Source of the DNA: Ophiocordyceps camponoti-saundersi (nom. inval.)
Lineage: Eukaryota; Ascomycota; Sordariomycetes; Hypocreales; Ophiocordycipitaceae
DNA length: 64,000 nucleotides
NCBI GenBank assembly: GCA_003339415.1
Contig: PDHQ01000020.1
Span: 100,141 to 164,140, forward strand
Reading direction: 5' to 3'
Under the pieces are notes generated by a model. It saw only the letters and a program-made list of their open reading frames with translations, ran no database searches and was not told the origin of the DNA. Below, piece after piece: positions 43,896 through 54,027 of this stretch; within the stretch, counting starts at the first letter, position 1, and every line of letters starts with the position of its first letter. The position numbers and the translations under genes are program-made.

Positions 43896-45862
43896 CTAGC
43901 TGATGACGACTCGTGCGCCCTCCTTACCGAGCACGCCCCTCTCTCGCGGCTTCGGGCTGTGGTTCCGGCCGCGCTTGCTCTTGAGGAAGCCAAACATGCC
44001 GCCGGAGCCCTCGTGCTTGGAGGAGCCGGCGCCGGCGCCGGCATCTGCCGGCAAAGTGGCGTCCTGACGGGCGAGCTCAGACCAGCTGCCGCTTCCGTCC
44101 AACGTCACCTGGACCCCGCCAGAGGAGCTCGCCACCCGGTTATTACTGCGCGCCACCGGCCGGGAGACGTAATTGTTTTGTTGCAGGGCTGCTGGCGACG
44201 CAGGCCGCGACGAACGGCCCTGCTTCTTGCTGCTCCCCCGACTGGCGACTTGCCGTTGAGACGCCTCCAGGGCCGCCGGGTTCGCCTCGTTTGTCACGGT
44301 CGCGTGGGGCTTGTTGTTCGGAGCGCTAGTTGACTGTGCCTCCTCGCTCAGGCCATCGGTGAGCCTGTAGACCCCAGTTAGCCGGCGAGGCGCAAGGAGG
44401 GGGGGGGGGGGGGGGGGGGGGAAAGGGAAAAGGGGGTCAGGGCATGGAACCTCACTTTTCGTACGCGGCTGTGGTATAGTCAAAAGGCCGAAAGTCCCTC
44501 TCTATGGCGCGATAGAGCTCGTCCTCGCGAATCTCCTGTTGCGTGGCATCGTCCTTTAACCGCTCTCGCGGTTTCTGCCGTCTCGCTCGAGCCTCCAGCG
44601 GTGCCTCCTCCAAGAGAAGCTCTTCGAGGTCATAGGTGGCGTCAAAGTTGGTCTTGTCCGACGAAGGGACAAATATGGGCTCTACGCCCTTTTGCTCTAG
44701 GAGTTCGAAGTCGATGTGGCAGAAAAAGTCGTTGTGGATAAAGCTCTCCCAGGTTGAGCCGAGACGGGTGTCGGGGTTAGGGTCCAGAGCGGCGCGAATA
44801 GTGTAGAGACAAGTCAGAGACACGGGCGGTTGTGTGACGGGATATTTGGGGGCGGTGTTTTGGATCTGCTGGCTGAGAGTGGCCTCGTTGCTGCCCTCGA
44901 ACGGCCGCTGCGGGCGGGTCAGCGACGATGTTATCGAATGAGAGGCTTCACGTACCTTGTTGTATATGCACTCATAAAACAAAACGCCGAGGGACCACCA
45001 ATCTGCGCGGACATCGTAGCCCTTGCCCGCGTAGACTTCGGGCGCCAGATAGGCCAGGGTGCCCGACTTGCTGGTGAGAGCCCTTCCAGGTACGACGTCG
45101 GAGGCCACGTTCTACTTTCAGGGTCAGTTTGTGGCCAATGGAGGGGAGTAAACAAAAAGTAAGCCCACGTACGAAGTCGGTCAAATGAACGTGCCCATCG
45201 GCATCGAGCAAAACGTTGTCCGGCTTGACATCGCGATGTATAATGCCCTGACCGTGGATATATCTCAAAGCGCAGCCCAATTCAGCTATCCAGAAGCAGA
45301 CGGCCTCCTCAGTAAAGGTTTTCCTCGAGATGTGAAAGCGAAGATCGCCGCCGCTCATGAGATCGACAACAAGATACCTGCGGGCGAGAGGGGGTCAGAG
45401 TGGGCTCAGGTAAAGTTGGGGGCGGGAGGGGGGAGGGAGGCCAACATGTACTCAATGTCTTGGAAACTGTATCGGAGGTTGCAGATAAATGGATGGTTGA
45501 CGTGTTCGAGCATGCGCCGCTCACGGATTATGTTGCGAACGCTCTCAGACTTGACGACTGCGGAAGAGTGGATGAATGGTGAGCACATGTGCGTATGGAT
45601 GCATATGGGGGACGATATGGCTGATGCCCACCTTCATCTTTGCGAATATATTTGAGGGCAAAAGACAAGCCGGTATCTTTGCGTTCGACGATTCGAACCT
45701 TGCCGAAAGCGCCGCGACCGACGACACGTAGGAGACGGAAGTGGTTGAGGTTGACTGGAATGTGCACTCGGATCAGCGTCACGCCCGGGGGGCCGATGGA
45801 TAAGGTGGAAGGAACAAACCTTGACCCGTGAGATCTACGGGCTTTCCCTGACCGTTGCCCAT
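43896..45862 (-). CDS. Serine/threonine protein kinase, AGC group, YANK (STK32-like) family
   Basis: Seven exons: 45862-45820, 45754-45632, 45557-45452, 45377-45173, 45111-44956, 44907-44456, 44364-43896 (517 residues). Introns are 48-91 bp. The N-terminus MGNGQGK is a possible myristoylation site. Kinase motifs: [10 protein letters not shown] (P-loop), ALKYIRK (VAIK Lys), [12 protein letters not shown] (catalytic loop) and TDFNVA in place of DFG, as in YANK kinases, then [10 protein letters not shown] (activation segment, APE). The last two exons include a hydrophobic-motif-like [11 protein letters not shown] region and a Ser-rich, basic C-terminal tail ([13 protein letters not shown]). The sixth intron contains a 23-base C run on the coding strand. 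Reading through introns causes false stops. Substrate unknown. Confidence 0.93.
44399..44421. repeat. Homopolymer G23 (C on the kinase coding strand)
   Basis: 23 consecutive G bases on the + strand, inside the 91-bp intron 44365-44455 of the YANK kinase gene. The length may be inexact because homopolymers are hard to assemble. Confidence 0.9.
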
Positions 45863-46115
45863 GGTGCGTGGGAGGTCGAGATGAGGTCTATCGGGAGCAA
45901 CAGGCCAGGCGCATCGTCGATTGGGAGAGGGCGGAGGGCGGACGGTAGCCCCTCCTGTGGCGAGCACTCTAGGGCTCGCGGGGGAGGAGAAGGATCGGGT
46001 CCCTTGTAGACGACGGGCTTCGGACCGGCCGATGAGAGGGGAGAGTCGCAAAGAGGGCGACTGGGGGATTCGAAGAGGTTATCGGCAGAGGTGTGTATGT
46101 ATGTCAATGAGGGCG

Positions 46116-46120
<5 letters not shown>

Positions 46121-46162
<42 letters not shown>
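46121..46162. repeat. (AG)21 microsatellite
   Basis: 42 bp of perfect AG dinucleotide, about 260 bp upstream of the YANK kinase start codon. Confidence 0.93.
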
Positions 46163-46163
<1 letters not shown>

Positions 46164-46444
46164 CAGAGAGGGAGAGAGAGGGCGTCGTCGCTGTCGTTGT
46201 CGTCTGTTGGTAATTTTTCGCCTAGTCTTTTCCGCCGCGGGGTGGCGTAAAGGGCAGGAAACGAAGGAGACCAGAAGAAGAGGGGTAAGGATAGAAAGAG
46301 ATGTGTGTGTGTGGGTGTGTGTGTGTAGTAGTAGTAGTAGCAGTAGCAGTAGTAGTATGTATGAAGCTAATGTACATACACCGACGGATAGAGGTATGTA
46401 TGTGAGGTAGGTCGTATACAACAGACAGACAGACGGACGGAGAG

Positions 46445-46479
<35 letters not shown>

Positions 46480-46990
46480 TAGACGGTGACGGAGGAGGTG
46501 GCTGAGAACAGAAACAAGCAGAAGAAGAGAGCGAGGGCGATAACGGGTAGCAGGTAGTGATGCAAAGAAATCGAGGTTCGAAGGGGGGGGGGGAGAAAGG
46601 GTCCGGCTTGGTTTATTTTAATTGGTGGGGGGGTGTTAGACTTGTAGTGGTAATGGACAGCAGGAGCAGTGGTAGACCGTGGTGGTGGTGGTGGTCTGTT
46701 ACTAGGAGCCTAGGAGGTGGCAGACACTGACAGGACAGTGAGTGAGTCGGGGGAGGCTAGCAGTGGAAGACCTGTGGAAGGGGGACGGGGAAGAAGAAAG
46801 AGGGGGATCGCTGCTACAGCCTACACGTGCAGCAAGGGGGGGAGAGGAGCATGTAGCTTGTATGTAGGTACACATGTATGTACATACCTCTCCGGCGGAC
46901 CTCCGGGACAGGGAGCTCGGAAGCGCAGCCGGTAACGATCAAAGCGCTTACCGAAGCGACCAGGGTGGTGGAGAAGGGCGAATTTGAACC

Positions 46991-46992
<2 letters not shown>

Positions 46993-47034
<42 letters not shown>

Positions 47035-47036
47035 CT
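46993..47036. repeat. Compound CT/GT microsatellite
   Basis: About 15 CT units run directly into about six GT units, then CT again. In non-coding sequence. Confidence 0.85.
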
Positions 47037-47082
47037 CTGTCTCTCACACTTTCTCTCTGGGGTTGAGAGGTTGATGTGTAGG

Positions 47083-47100
47083 TAGGTAGGTACCTACCTA
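47083..47100. repeat. 18-bp perfect palindrome of TAGG/CCTA units
   Basis: TAGGTAGGTACCTACCTA equals its own reverse complement and is centred on GGTACC. It belongs to the dispersed tetranucleotide motif of the intergenic regions. Confidence 0.9.
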
Positions 47101-48242
47101 GGTACATACCTATGTACATACATGCTGTACGGATGCTCTGAGGCTGCTACCCCTACTAGCGAGGTACATACATACATACACACCCAGTATCTGGTAGATG
47201 CTAGTAAGAATCCTGATTGATTCAGATGGGTATGGGAATATGATGGGTCAGTGGACAGATGACCGGGTCAAACAGCATGTATGATGTACCTAAATACCTG
47301 CACAGGTAAAGAAAAGAACAGAGACGAGACCGGATACGGAAGAGATGAACAACAATCTGTTGGCGGTGGAGCTGGCTGGGGCTTGTCCTGCTGGCTGGCT
47401 GGGGCTGCAACAAGCAAGCTGGGTAAGACCAGGGTGCAGCGAGGCTAAGGATAGAAGAAGAAAAGACCAGGGTATGACGAGACCCACGCAACCATCTCTT
47501 TTTTTCTTTTCTTTTCTTGCTTCCTTTTTCCTTCTCTTTTTTCTCGAAGCTTTCTGCCGTGTGGCGTTTCGTCTTCTTCGGTCTAGTCTAGCCTATCCCA
47601 GTTCCGCTCTTCGATACTAACCGTCAGCAGCGTGGGCGGCATGACATGGTCATTACATATGTATAAGCAAGCTAGTAGGCCAGCCCAATCTCATTCTCCT
47701 TCTCACTCGACGATGCAGCTTCTTTCTCTCCTTTTTCTTTCATTTCTCTCTTCGCTTCGGCGTCTCCGACTATGGCCAAGGCGCCGGCTTGTGTGGGCTA
47801 GCAGCAGTATGTACTTTGTAGTGGTGGGGATTTTCCCCTCCCTCTCTTTTCCCCTTAAGTCCCTGTCCGTTGGCCGACGGCCGTTGGTCGGGCCTGGGCC
47901 GTCGACATTCCCTCTGCCCCGGATGTGTTTGACGCAATATCCTGTTAGCCAATGACATCCGCCCACTCACTCGTGTGTGTATGTATGTAGCTTAGTGCAC
48001 GTGACTAGCACGTGAGGCGTTGCGTGATGCCTTATGTGTGCCTGTCGGGAGGCGAGACGGCCGTCCCTCCGTAGATAGGGCGTTAAATGCCTGCCTACAC
48101 ACAAACACACACACACACGCCCGTCAACGGGCCTACATTAACGGAGTTGCGTACATGCTGTATGTAGTACATAGGTATGTACATACATACATATGGCTGT
48201 CAATAATATGTGTAAAAGTAATGTCATGGAGGCTTTGCCAGC

Positions 48243-48297
48243 ATCATCATCATCATCATCATCCTCCTCCTCCTCCTCCTCCTCCTCCTCCTCCTCA
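48243..48297. repeat. Compound triplet repeat (ATC)n(CTC)n
   Basis: About seven ATC units followed by about eleven CTC units, in non-coding sequence. On the reverse strand this reads as poly-Glu/Asp, which should not be taken as a gene. Confidence 0.88.
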
Positions 48298-49482
48298 TCG
48301 TCATCATCAGCATCAATCATCAATCATCATCACCCACCTCGCTGTTCTGCATAGCGCAAGCCAATGTTTCACATGGGCACGTTGCACTGATTTGGGGGGG
48401 GGGGAAGACCGGGGTTGGCTGCCCTCGTTTCTTTTTTCTCCGCTACCCTTCTTTCTCTTCGTCTCTGCAAGCCGCCGCCGTCGCTTTTTTTCTTCTTTTT
48501 TCACATCAGGCCAAGAGTCTCCGCCCCATTGACACGGTCCTCCTCCTTCTTCCCCTCGCTCTGGACTCTTGGCTCTGGACGCGCGGGTCCCAGATACATA
48601 CATATGTACGAGACGCCGCAAACCGTATCGCAATCAGATTTAAATGATACTACCTTTGTATATCCGTATTTACAGAGAGTAATCCGTTTGTAGGATATAA
48701 GAAGGATTCAATGTGGCATACGTACATACATATGTAAAGATATCTCGTCTTCCTCTATTTCACCCTCTTCCTTCTTCTCCTCTTTCTTCCTCATCCCTCC
48801 CCTCCCCTCCTCCTCCTCCTCTTCCTCTTCCTCACCATCATTCTCCTCACCCCCTGCCCGGCGCCATACTGCGCCCTCGGACCGTCGCTGAACCACGACG
48901 ACAACCATCTCGACTCTTTCCTCTCACCTCACCTTCCCTCCCTCCCTCCCTCCCCAAACTCGCAGCCGTCGCTTAAAGAGAGAAAAGAAAAGAAAGGAAA
49001 GAAAAAAAAAACAGTCGCCAGCGCCGATTACCGACGGCTAATGGACATGCCCTGTTTTTTTTTCCCCCTTTATTCCCGGATCGCCGCTCGCTCGTTTCGG
49101 TGCAAAAAAAAAAGCCCCCCCCCCCCTTTCGTCTGACTCGCTCTAAACCCCTTTCACCTTCGATTTCTTTTCCGAAGTTGGTTAATCCCAGCGGTTCGTC
49201 CGCGCGAATCTTGAGACGCTCTTCTTAAAACCAGTCTCGTGCCTCGACAAGGGTCAGTAGGTATCCGTACGTCCGTAGTAGGCAATGTGATTGTAAGGTC
49301 TTTTTGGTGTGGTACATAGTCCGAACCGTCGGTCAGACGTAGATCCGGCCGAGTCAGAAACAACCCCCATCATCACCGATCCGGGTCTCCCTACCTTACC
49401 CAGTACTACCTACTACTCGGAGGCTTTACTCCTTACCGTATCACCTACCTACCTACACCTCTCAAATGCCTCTTTTTCCGAA

Positions 49483-49884
49483 ATGACAACCTCCCGCGTC
49501 GCACCAGTGGCCAAGATGATGCCCGCAACGATGCAAACTCTACGCCTCTCCGTCGGTAGAGCTTCCTACCACGGGACGAGCTGCGCCCGCCTCGCCTACA
49601 AGGACTCGCAGGACCGGAAGACGCTAAAGCCGCGATCCAACGAGCACACGCTTTCCGCTCGCGATGATGACGCCCCCGACGACCCCTCGGCCTTTGACAG
49701 CCGTGTCACCCGTCCCGAGGCTGAGAAGCGCCGTTCCGACGACGACGGGGCCTTGTCCGCCAGCCCGGCCGATCATGACCTCAGCAAGCCGCGCGGGGAA
49801 AAGGGCGGCGTCGGGCCCATCACCGAGACGGCAAAGGGCGGCGCCAGCGGTGGTCGGTCGGCGCCGAAGAAGGGGAGGCCTTAA
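49483..49884 (+). CDS. Small uncharacterised basic protein, possibly mitochondrial
   Basis: 133 residues, single exon; family name not recognised. The N-terminus MTTSRVAPVAKMMPATMQTL RLSVGRAS is rich in Arg, Lys and hydroxylated residues and lacks acids, like a mitochondrial targeting sequence. The rest is hydrophilic and likely disordered: a TLKPRSNEHTLSARDDDAP segment, then ALSASPADHDLSKPRGEK and a Gly/Ser/Lys-rich C-terminus. Codon use is biased to C and G at third positions like neighbouring genes, which supports coding. An in-frame ATG at 49309 would add 58 residues but these are low in quality. Function unknown. Confidence 0.6.
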   Translation: MTTSRVAPVAKMMPATMQTLRLSVGRASYHGTSCARLAYKDSQDRKTLKPRSNEHTLSARDDDAPDDPSAFDSRVTRPEAEKRRSDDDGALSASPADHDLSKPRGEKGGVGPITETAKGGASGGRSAPKKGRP

Positions 49885-50372
49885 TGATGTGTGTTTGTAC
49901 CACGGCGTGTGTATGTGTGCGCTTGAATAACAAAGTTGTACGGATACATACATACATACTACATACATACAGCCCTTGTGTGTGTGTAGTATATACACAT
50001 AGTAATCCATCCGATAACAGCATCACAATACTCACATACCTACTACCTACCTACCTACCCATACGGTCATACCTGTGCCTCATACACACGTAGGTAGGTA
50101 TGTATGTATGTACGGATTATGTATCCGTATGTATCCGTATGTATGTTGTTCATATGATGGAGGCTGCCCCAGCCCGGCTGCAACACCCCGCAACGACGAC
50201 GTCATACAGGAGCCAGCATCGTGAACAGAAATTTTCTCCCAACCGTCTTTTCACCTACAACCGAAACCCTCTTCTTTCCCCGCCCTCCCTTTACTCCCGC
50301 CCATCCTCACCTCCCAGCCTCAAACAAGCCTGTCCCGTGGCACCGACGAGCCCTCAATCCCTTCCCACCACC
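49885..50372. other. Intergenic region upstream of the DUF3632 gene
   Basis: About 0.5 kb with many TACATACA, CCTACCTA and TATGTATG tetranucleotides at 49940-50125. It probably contains the DUF3632 promoter. The frame is open upstream of the chosen start, without conserved features. Confidence 0.5.
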
Positions 50373-51332
50373 ATGGCCTCCGCTCGTCCTCCACCCGTCG
50401 ATCTCTCAGGCCTGACGTCATCAGCCTCGCCTTCGTCCCCCTCTACCGAGGCTGCACCGTCTTCGCACGAGGCTGCCATCCTCCGCTGCCTGTCGGCGAC
50501 GGTCAACGAGCCCGAGACGACGGCCGACAGCGCCGCCGAGTCGCTCGATAAGCTCTACCCGGCCGACGGGGACGACGTCGGCGCCGTAGAGGACTTTTTG
50601 TGGTCGCTGTGGTCCCTGCTTGTCGGAACCGTCAAAAAGATACCCGCCGAAGACGGCCGGCAGAAGCTCCTCGTCGACGTCGTCGCCTCCCTCCGTCTCA
50701 GACGCGATCAGGAGGTCGAGCTCTGGGGTCAGAAGACGAGGGTGTGGACCGAGCTGCCCATGCTGGGACCCTGCATGCGAGATGCGTGGAACCGTACGGT
50801 TTATTCCATGTTCCACATTTCACATTCCATCCATCATATCCCACCTCTCTCCCCTCACTACTGACACCGGCAGCCAGTCCGCCCCAAACTCGATGGCTCC
50901 GACAAGGACGACGCCGCAATCCGCGAATGGACTTCTCTCAACTCCTTCGCCGCCCGCATGTTCGGCGCCGACCTCCAACCGTGGGTCAACCTAGCTATAT
51001 GGGAGCTCCGCGCGGCGCTCGAGGAGGCACCCCCTTCGACGACAACCGCCCGCGACGCCGGCATCGCCACCGTCTGCGAATGGATCCTTCACGCTGGCCA
51101 TCACCTGCACCGTCAGGGCCTTCAGCCGCGCACCCTCGACGCCATGGAGGAGAGGGCCCTGAAGCCCGGGAAGCTCTTCCAGGGCGGCGATTCGGGTCTC
51201 AGCAAAGCCCGTTGGCGCTTCTGGCGCGAAAGGCTGGCCGAGCTGGGGCGCGACGCGGGTAGTGCCGAGCTGAGAGACCGCGCTCAGAAGGCCGTGACGC
51301 AGATGGAGGAGCTCGAGTCTTCGGGCACGTAA
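50373..51332 (+). CDS. DUF3632 family protein of unknown function
   Basis: Exons 50373-50793 and 50878-51332 (291 residues); the 84-bp intron has donor GTACGG, and the acceptor that keeps the frame is GCCAG at 50873-50877, giving RDAWNLRPKLDG. Seen: AILRCLSATVNEPETTADSA, DFLWSLWSLLVGTVKKIPAEDG, WTELPMLGPCMRDAWN, WTSLNSFAARMFGADLQPW and LAIWELRAALEE. Such small helical fungal proteins with a tryptophan-rich middle belong to DUF3632; the function is unknown. The start at 50373 (MASARPPPVDLS) was chosen over an upstream in-frame ATG at 50154 whose extension looks non-conserved. Convergent with the RING gene. Confidence 0.8.
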
Positions 51333-51543
51333 GTGAATGGGGCTGTGATGAAGAAAAGACCCCCCATCCCCCCCGCCCCCCTTTTTTTCCGTTTTGTTGT
51401 GTAGGTCGTGGGAACGAATTGCGTAGGGAATAATATCTTGTCAGGTTTTTGCTGCGATGTTCTCCTTTACGCCTGATGCAGGGAGGAGAACCGCCCGTAT
51501 TTTGCCCTTAGAAGTAGTGGTTTTCTTTTCCTTTTCCTATGCA

Positions 51544-52062
51544 TCAAGAGTACATCATATCCGTCCCATCTTCCTCGTCGTCGTCATCGTCCAGAGGCAC
51601 AGGCTTGGTCTTTGCGGCGTCGCCCACACGCTCACGACACATGGGACAAGTACCCTTACTGCGCAACCAAGGAGCGACGCACTCGAGATCGAATCGATGA
51701 CGGCCCTTGCAGGGGAGTTCGACGACAAGACACCACTCATCATCGAGGTAAGGAACCTTGCAGATGGCGCAGTCGTCATCACGATGCAGACGTTTGCGAG
51801 CCACGCGATCGAGAGAATCGACGAACTGCTGCGACGCGCCGGAAAGGCGAGAGGGAGGATCGTGGATGTCGTCGTCGAGGGACTCCATGAGCTGCTCGAG
51901 GAAATCGCGGTTGCCCTCCGTCGGCGCCGTGTCGTGGAGAGACCGTAGCTGGTCCCGTAGAAGGCGGAAGAGAGCGGCGGCGTCAAAGGGCGTCGGCGTC
52001 GCGTGCGGGTTCGTGCCGGGCGGCGAGTCGATGGTGTTGATGAGGGAGAAGAAGGATGCCAT
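51544..52062 (-). CDS. RING finger protein (probable E3 ubiquitin ligase)
   Basis: 172 residues, single exon. The N-terminal half (FRLLRDQLRSLHDTAPTEGN) is probably helical. The RING is near residues 97-142: CAIC (first pair), then VVELPCKGRHRFDLECVAPW and CPMC (last pair), with DDEWCLVVELPC in between. At the position of the second His in RING-H2 domains there is an Asp (RHRFDLEC), a variation common in fungal RING proteins. The tail is acidic (DDDDDEEDGTD). No membrane segment. It likely passes ubiquitin from an E2 to an unknown substrate. Convergent with DUF3632 and divergent from FMP52. Confidence 0.85.
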   Translation of the reverse strand: MASFFSLINTIDSPPGTNPHATPTPFDAAALFRLLRDQLRSLHDTAPTEGNRDFLEQLMESLDDDIHDPPSRLSGASQQFVDSLDRVARKRLHRDDDCAICKVPYLDDEWCLVVELPCKGRHRFDLECVAPWLRSKGTCPMCRERVGDAAKTKPVPLDDDDDEEDGTDMMYS

Positions 52063-52680
52063 GTCGACGCGGCGCGTGGATCGGCGCGGTGCCGAGAGCT
52101 CGACGTTGTGCTCGACTTGGGGTTTTTTTCTTCTCGTCAGCGATGGATTGGATGGTAAGGGTTTGGATTGGCTTTTTCACCTTCGTATTGAGTGGCCATG
52201 GCTGAGGCCGAGTTGTCTTGGGGGAATCAGATGGTGGATGATTCGATAATATGACGGCGGGTTGATGGTGAAGAAGCCTAGAAGGAGAGTGAGTGGTAAG
52301 CCTCGGCAGTGGGTCGCGCGGATCAGCCAATGAAAGGCTGAGGCCGTCGTCATAGTAGCAGCAGCCTATTGGTATGGATAAACTATTCTCCATTGCACCA
52401 AAAGTTGAGGCACCGGTGCCTTGATTCGGGCTTATTCTAGTAAGGGTTCGGGTTAATAAAAGTGGACCCAGATCGGACAACGTAGAGTAATGGTCAGGTT
52501 GACATTGTACTGAGCCTGGGCCGCCTCAGCTCTAGCAGCCTGGGACGCGCCTCAGCTCTAGCTAGGCACCCAACTCGGCACCTAGCTAATACTCAGCTCT
52601 CCTGATAAACAAGAGCCAATCTACTTAATCCGTAACAGAAACAATAGAAAGGTATCAGAAAACAAGAGCGAGAAAAAGCC
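52063..52680. promoter_or_regulatory. Divergent promoter region, RING gene / FMP52
   Basis: 618 bp between outward-facing starts. It contains an imperfect tandem duplication at 52513-52562 and a third partial CTCAGCTCT copy near 52592. No promoter elements assigned. Confidence 0.55.
52513..52562. repeat. Imperfect 24-26 bp tandem duplication
   Basis: Copy one, 52513-52536, and copy two, 52537-52562, both begin AGCCTGGG and end CTCAGCTCTAGC; copy two has an A for C change and two extra bases. A third partial CTCAGCTCT follows near 52592. Located in the FMP52 upstream region. The AGCCTGGG core also appears in the repeat at 20.6 kb. Confidence 0.8.
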
Positions 52681-53400
52681 ATGTCCGCCGCCCTCGTCAT
52701 CGGCTCAACAGGCCTCGTCGGCAGCCACGTCCTCTCCACCCTCGCAGCCGGCACGGCCTACCAACCAGTACAAAGCATAACCCGACGCGAGCCCAAATCA
52801 ACGCCATCGGAACAAGTCCAATCGACCGTCGACGCCGACACCTCCCGCTGGCCATCCACCCTATCGTCCCTCACACCGACGGCAAAGACCGTCTTCTCGG
52901 CTCTGGGCACGACGCGCGCCGCCGCCGGAGGCCTAGACCAACAGTGGAAGATCGACCACGACCTCAACGTCGAGCTGGCGCGGGCCGCAAAGGCCGCCGG
53001 CGCCCGCACCTTCGTCTTCGTCTCCGCCGCCGGCACGCGCGGCATCTTCTCCGCCAGAGCGCCCTACAGCAAGATGAAGAACGGGGTGGAGGACGCGGTG
53101 CGCGACCTTGACTTTGACCAGGCCGTCATCGTCAAGCCCGGTCTCATCCTCGGTTCCCGCGAGCAGACGAGGATGGCGGAGAGCATCTTTCAGAAGCTGG
53201 CTGGCGTCGTCGGTTCCGTCAGCCCCTCTGTGCGTGATGTCTTCGCCCAGGACGCTCAAGTGATTGCTCGCGCTGCCGTCAGCGCCGCTCGTCTCGCGGA
53301 GCAGGGTAAGGCGCCTTCCAAGTTTTGGCTCGTCGAGGCTGCGGATATTGTGAGGCTGGGCCGTGACCAGTGGCCGCTCGCTGACGACGACGGAGCTTGA
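52681..53400 (+). CDS. FMP52: Fmp52-like NAD(P)-binding protein (mitochondrial outer membrane type)
   Basis: 239 residues, single exon. It is a short Rossmann-fold protein of the Fmp52/TIP30 family. Seen: ALVIGSTGLVGSHVL (NAD(P)-binding GxTGxxG), TVFSALGTTRAAAGG, DLNVELARAAKAAG, FVFVSAAGTRG, YSKMKNGVEDAVRDLDFDQ (YxxxK-like), and IVKPGLILGSREQTRMAES. Length matches yeast Fmp52 (about 230). Yeast Fmp52 localises to mitochondria; the substrate is unknown. The promoter carries a tandem repeat but no recognised site. Confidence 0.9.
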   Translation: MSAALVIGSTGLVGSHVLSTLAAGTAYQPVQSITRREPKSTPSEQVQSTVDADTSRWPSTLSSLTPTAKTVFSALGTTRAAAGGLDQQWKIDHDLNVELARAAKAAGARTFVFVSAAGTRGIFSARAPYSKMKNGVEDAVRDLDFDQAVIVKPGLILGSREQTRMAESIFQKLAGVVGSVSPSVRDVFAQDAQVIARAAVSAARLAEQGKAPSKFWLVEAADIVRLGRDQWPLADDDGA

Positions 53401-54027
53401 TGGTTGAAGGCATCTCTTTTTTGCGTTGTACAGACAGGATATGATGGTGGCAATCTCTGCAGCTTGAGGTACATAGTAGGACAGATAAGTGTATGTATGT
53501 ACATAGTGTTTGAAGCCAAAACATGTGCCATTGGCCTTCTCCAGTGAGGCAAAGCGGAGAGCCGACGACGGATTGCGGGGTGGGGCCGGATCGCGAAGGC
53601 CGGTGGAGCCGGCCGGCCCGTTTAACGGCCTCCGTGACGCAGTACCATCCGAAGTCGACCACTGAACGGATGATAGATCGAGCTAATCTGACTACGTATA
53701 CAGTTCAAAGATTCCCTATCCCTATGCCCTAGATTCTGGTGATTGCAAAGCAGAAGCCACGGCTCGGCAGCAAAGTAATATTCAATCCTCCCCTCGAAGC
53801 CTTCCGGAGTTTCGCTTTTACGGCAGTAAGCAGATCCACTCGCTAGACTGCTACTCGTACAACACCCACCTAGAGCTAGGTAGGTATCACATATGTAAAA
53901 CGAACAACAGGGTGGAAACCTCCGTCCTCTTTTCCCTCTCCATCAGCAGTCGTCCATCACCACTTTCACCAGCCTCCCGCTCCTGATCAAGAGCATCAGC
54001 GAATCAATAGTTTTAAAGGCTCTTGCC
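53401..54027. other. Intergenic region, FMP52 to riboflavin kinase
   Basis: 627 bp with the FMP52 3' end and the FMN1 promoter. CCTAGAGCTAGGTAGGTATC-type motif at about 53869-53888. No gene supported. Confidence 0.55.

Larger units (their letters stand above)
45863..49482. other. Very long divergent intergenic region with many microsatellites
   Basis: About 3.6 kb between the kinase start and the next supported start. It holds two GA tracts (46121-46162 and near 46441-46462), TAG/CAG-type triplets (46326-46356), a CT then GT tract (46993-47036), a palindrome at 47083-47100, ATC and TCC triplet blocks at 48243-48297, pyrimidine-rich sequence at 48740-48960 and several poly-A, poly-T and poly-C runs (49000-49130). 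No frame has recognisable protein features; either a long regulatory region or non-coding RNA is possible. Confidence 0.55.

Noticed and set aside
46975..47000. TTCAAAT-like T-arm on the minus strand, considered as a tRNA
   Set aside because: Flanked by a GA repeat where the D- and anticodon arms should be, and the stem relies on wobble pairs.
48138..48323. Acidic poly-Glu/Asp frame on the minus strand
   Set aside because: It is a translation of the ATC/CTC triplet repeat.
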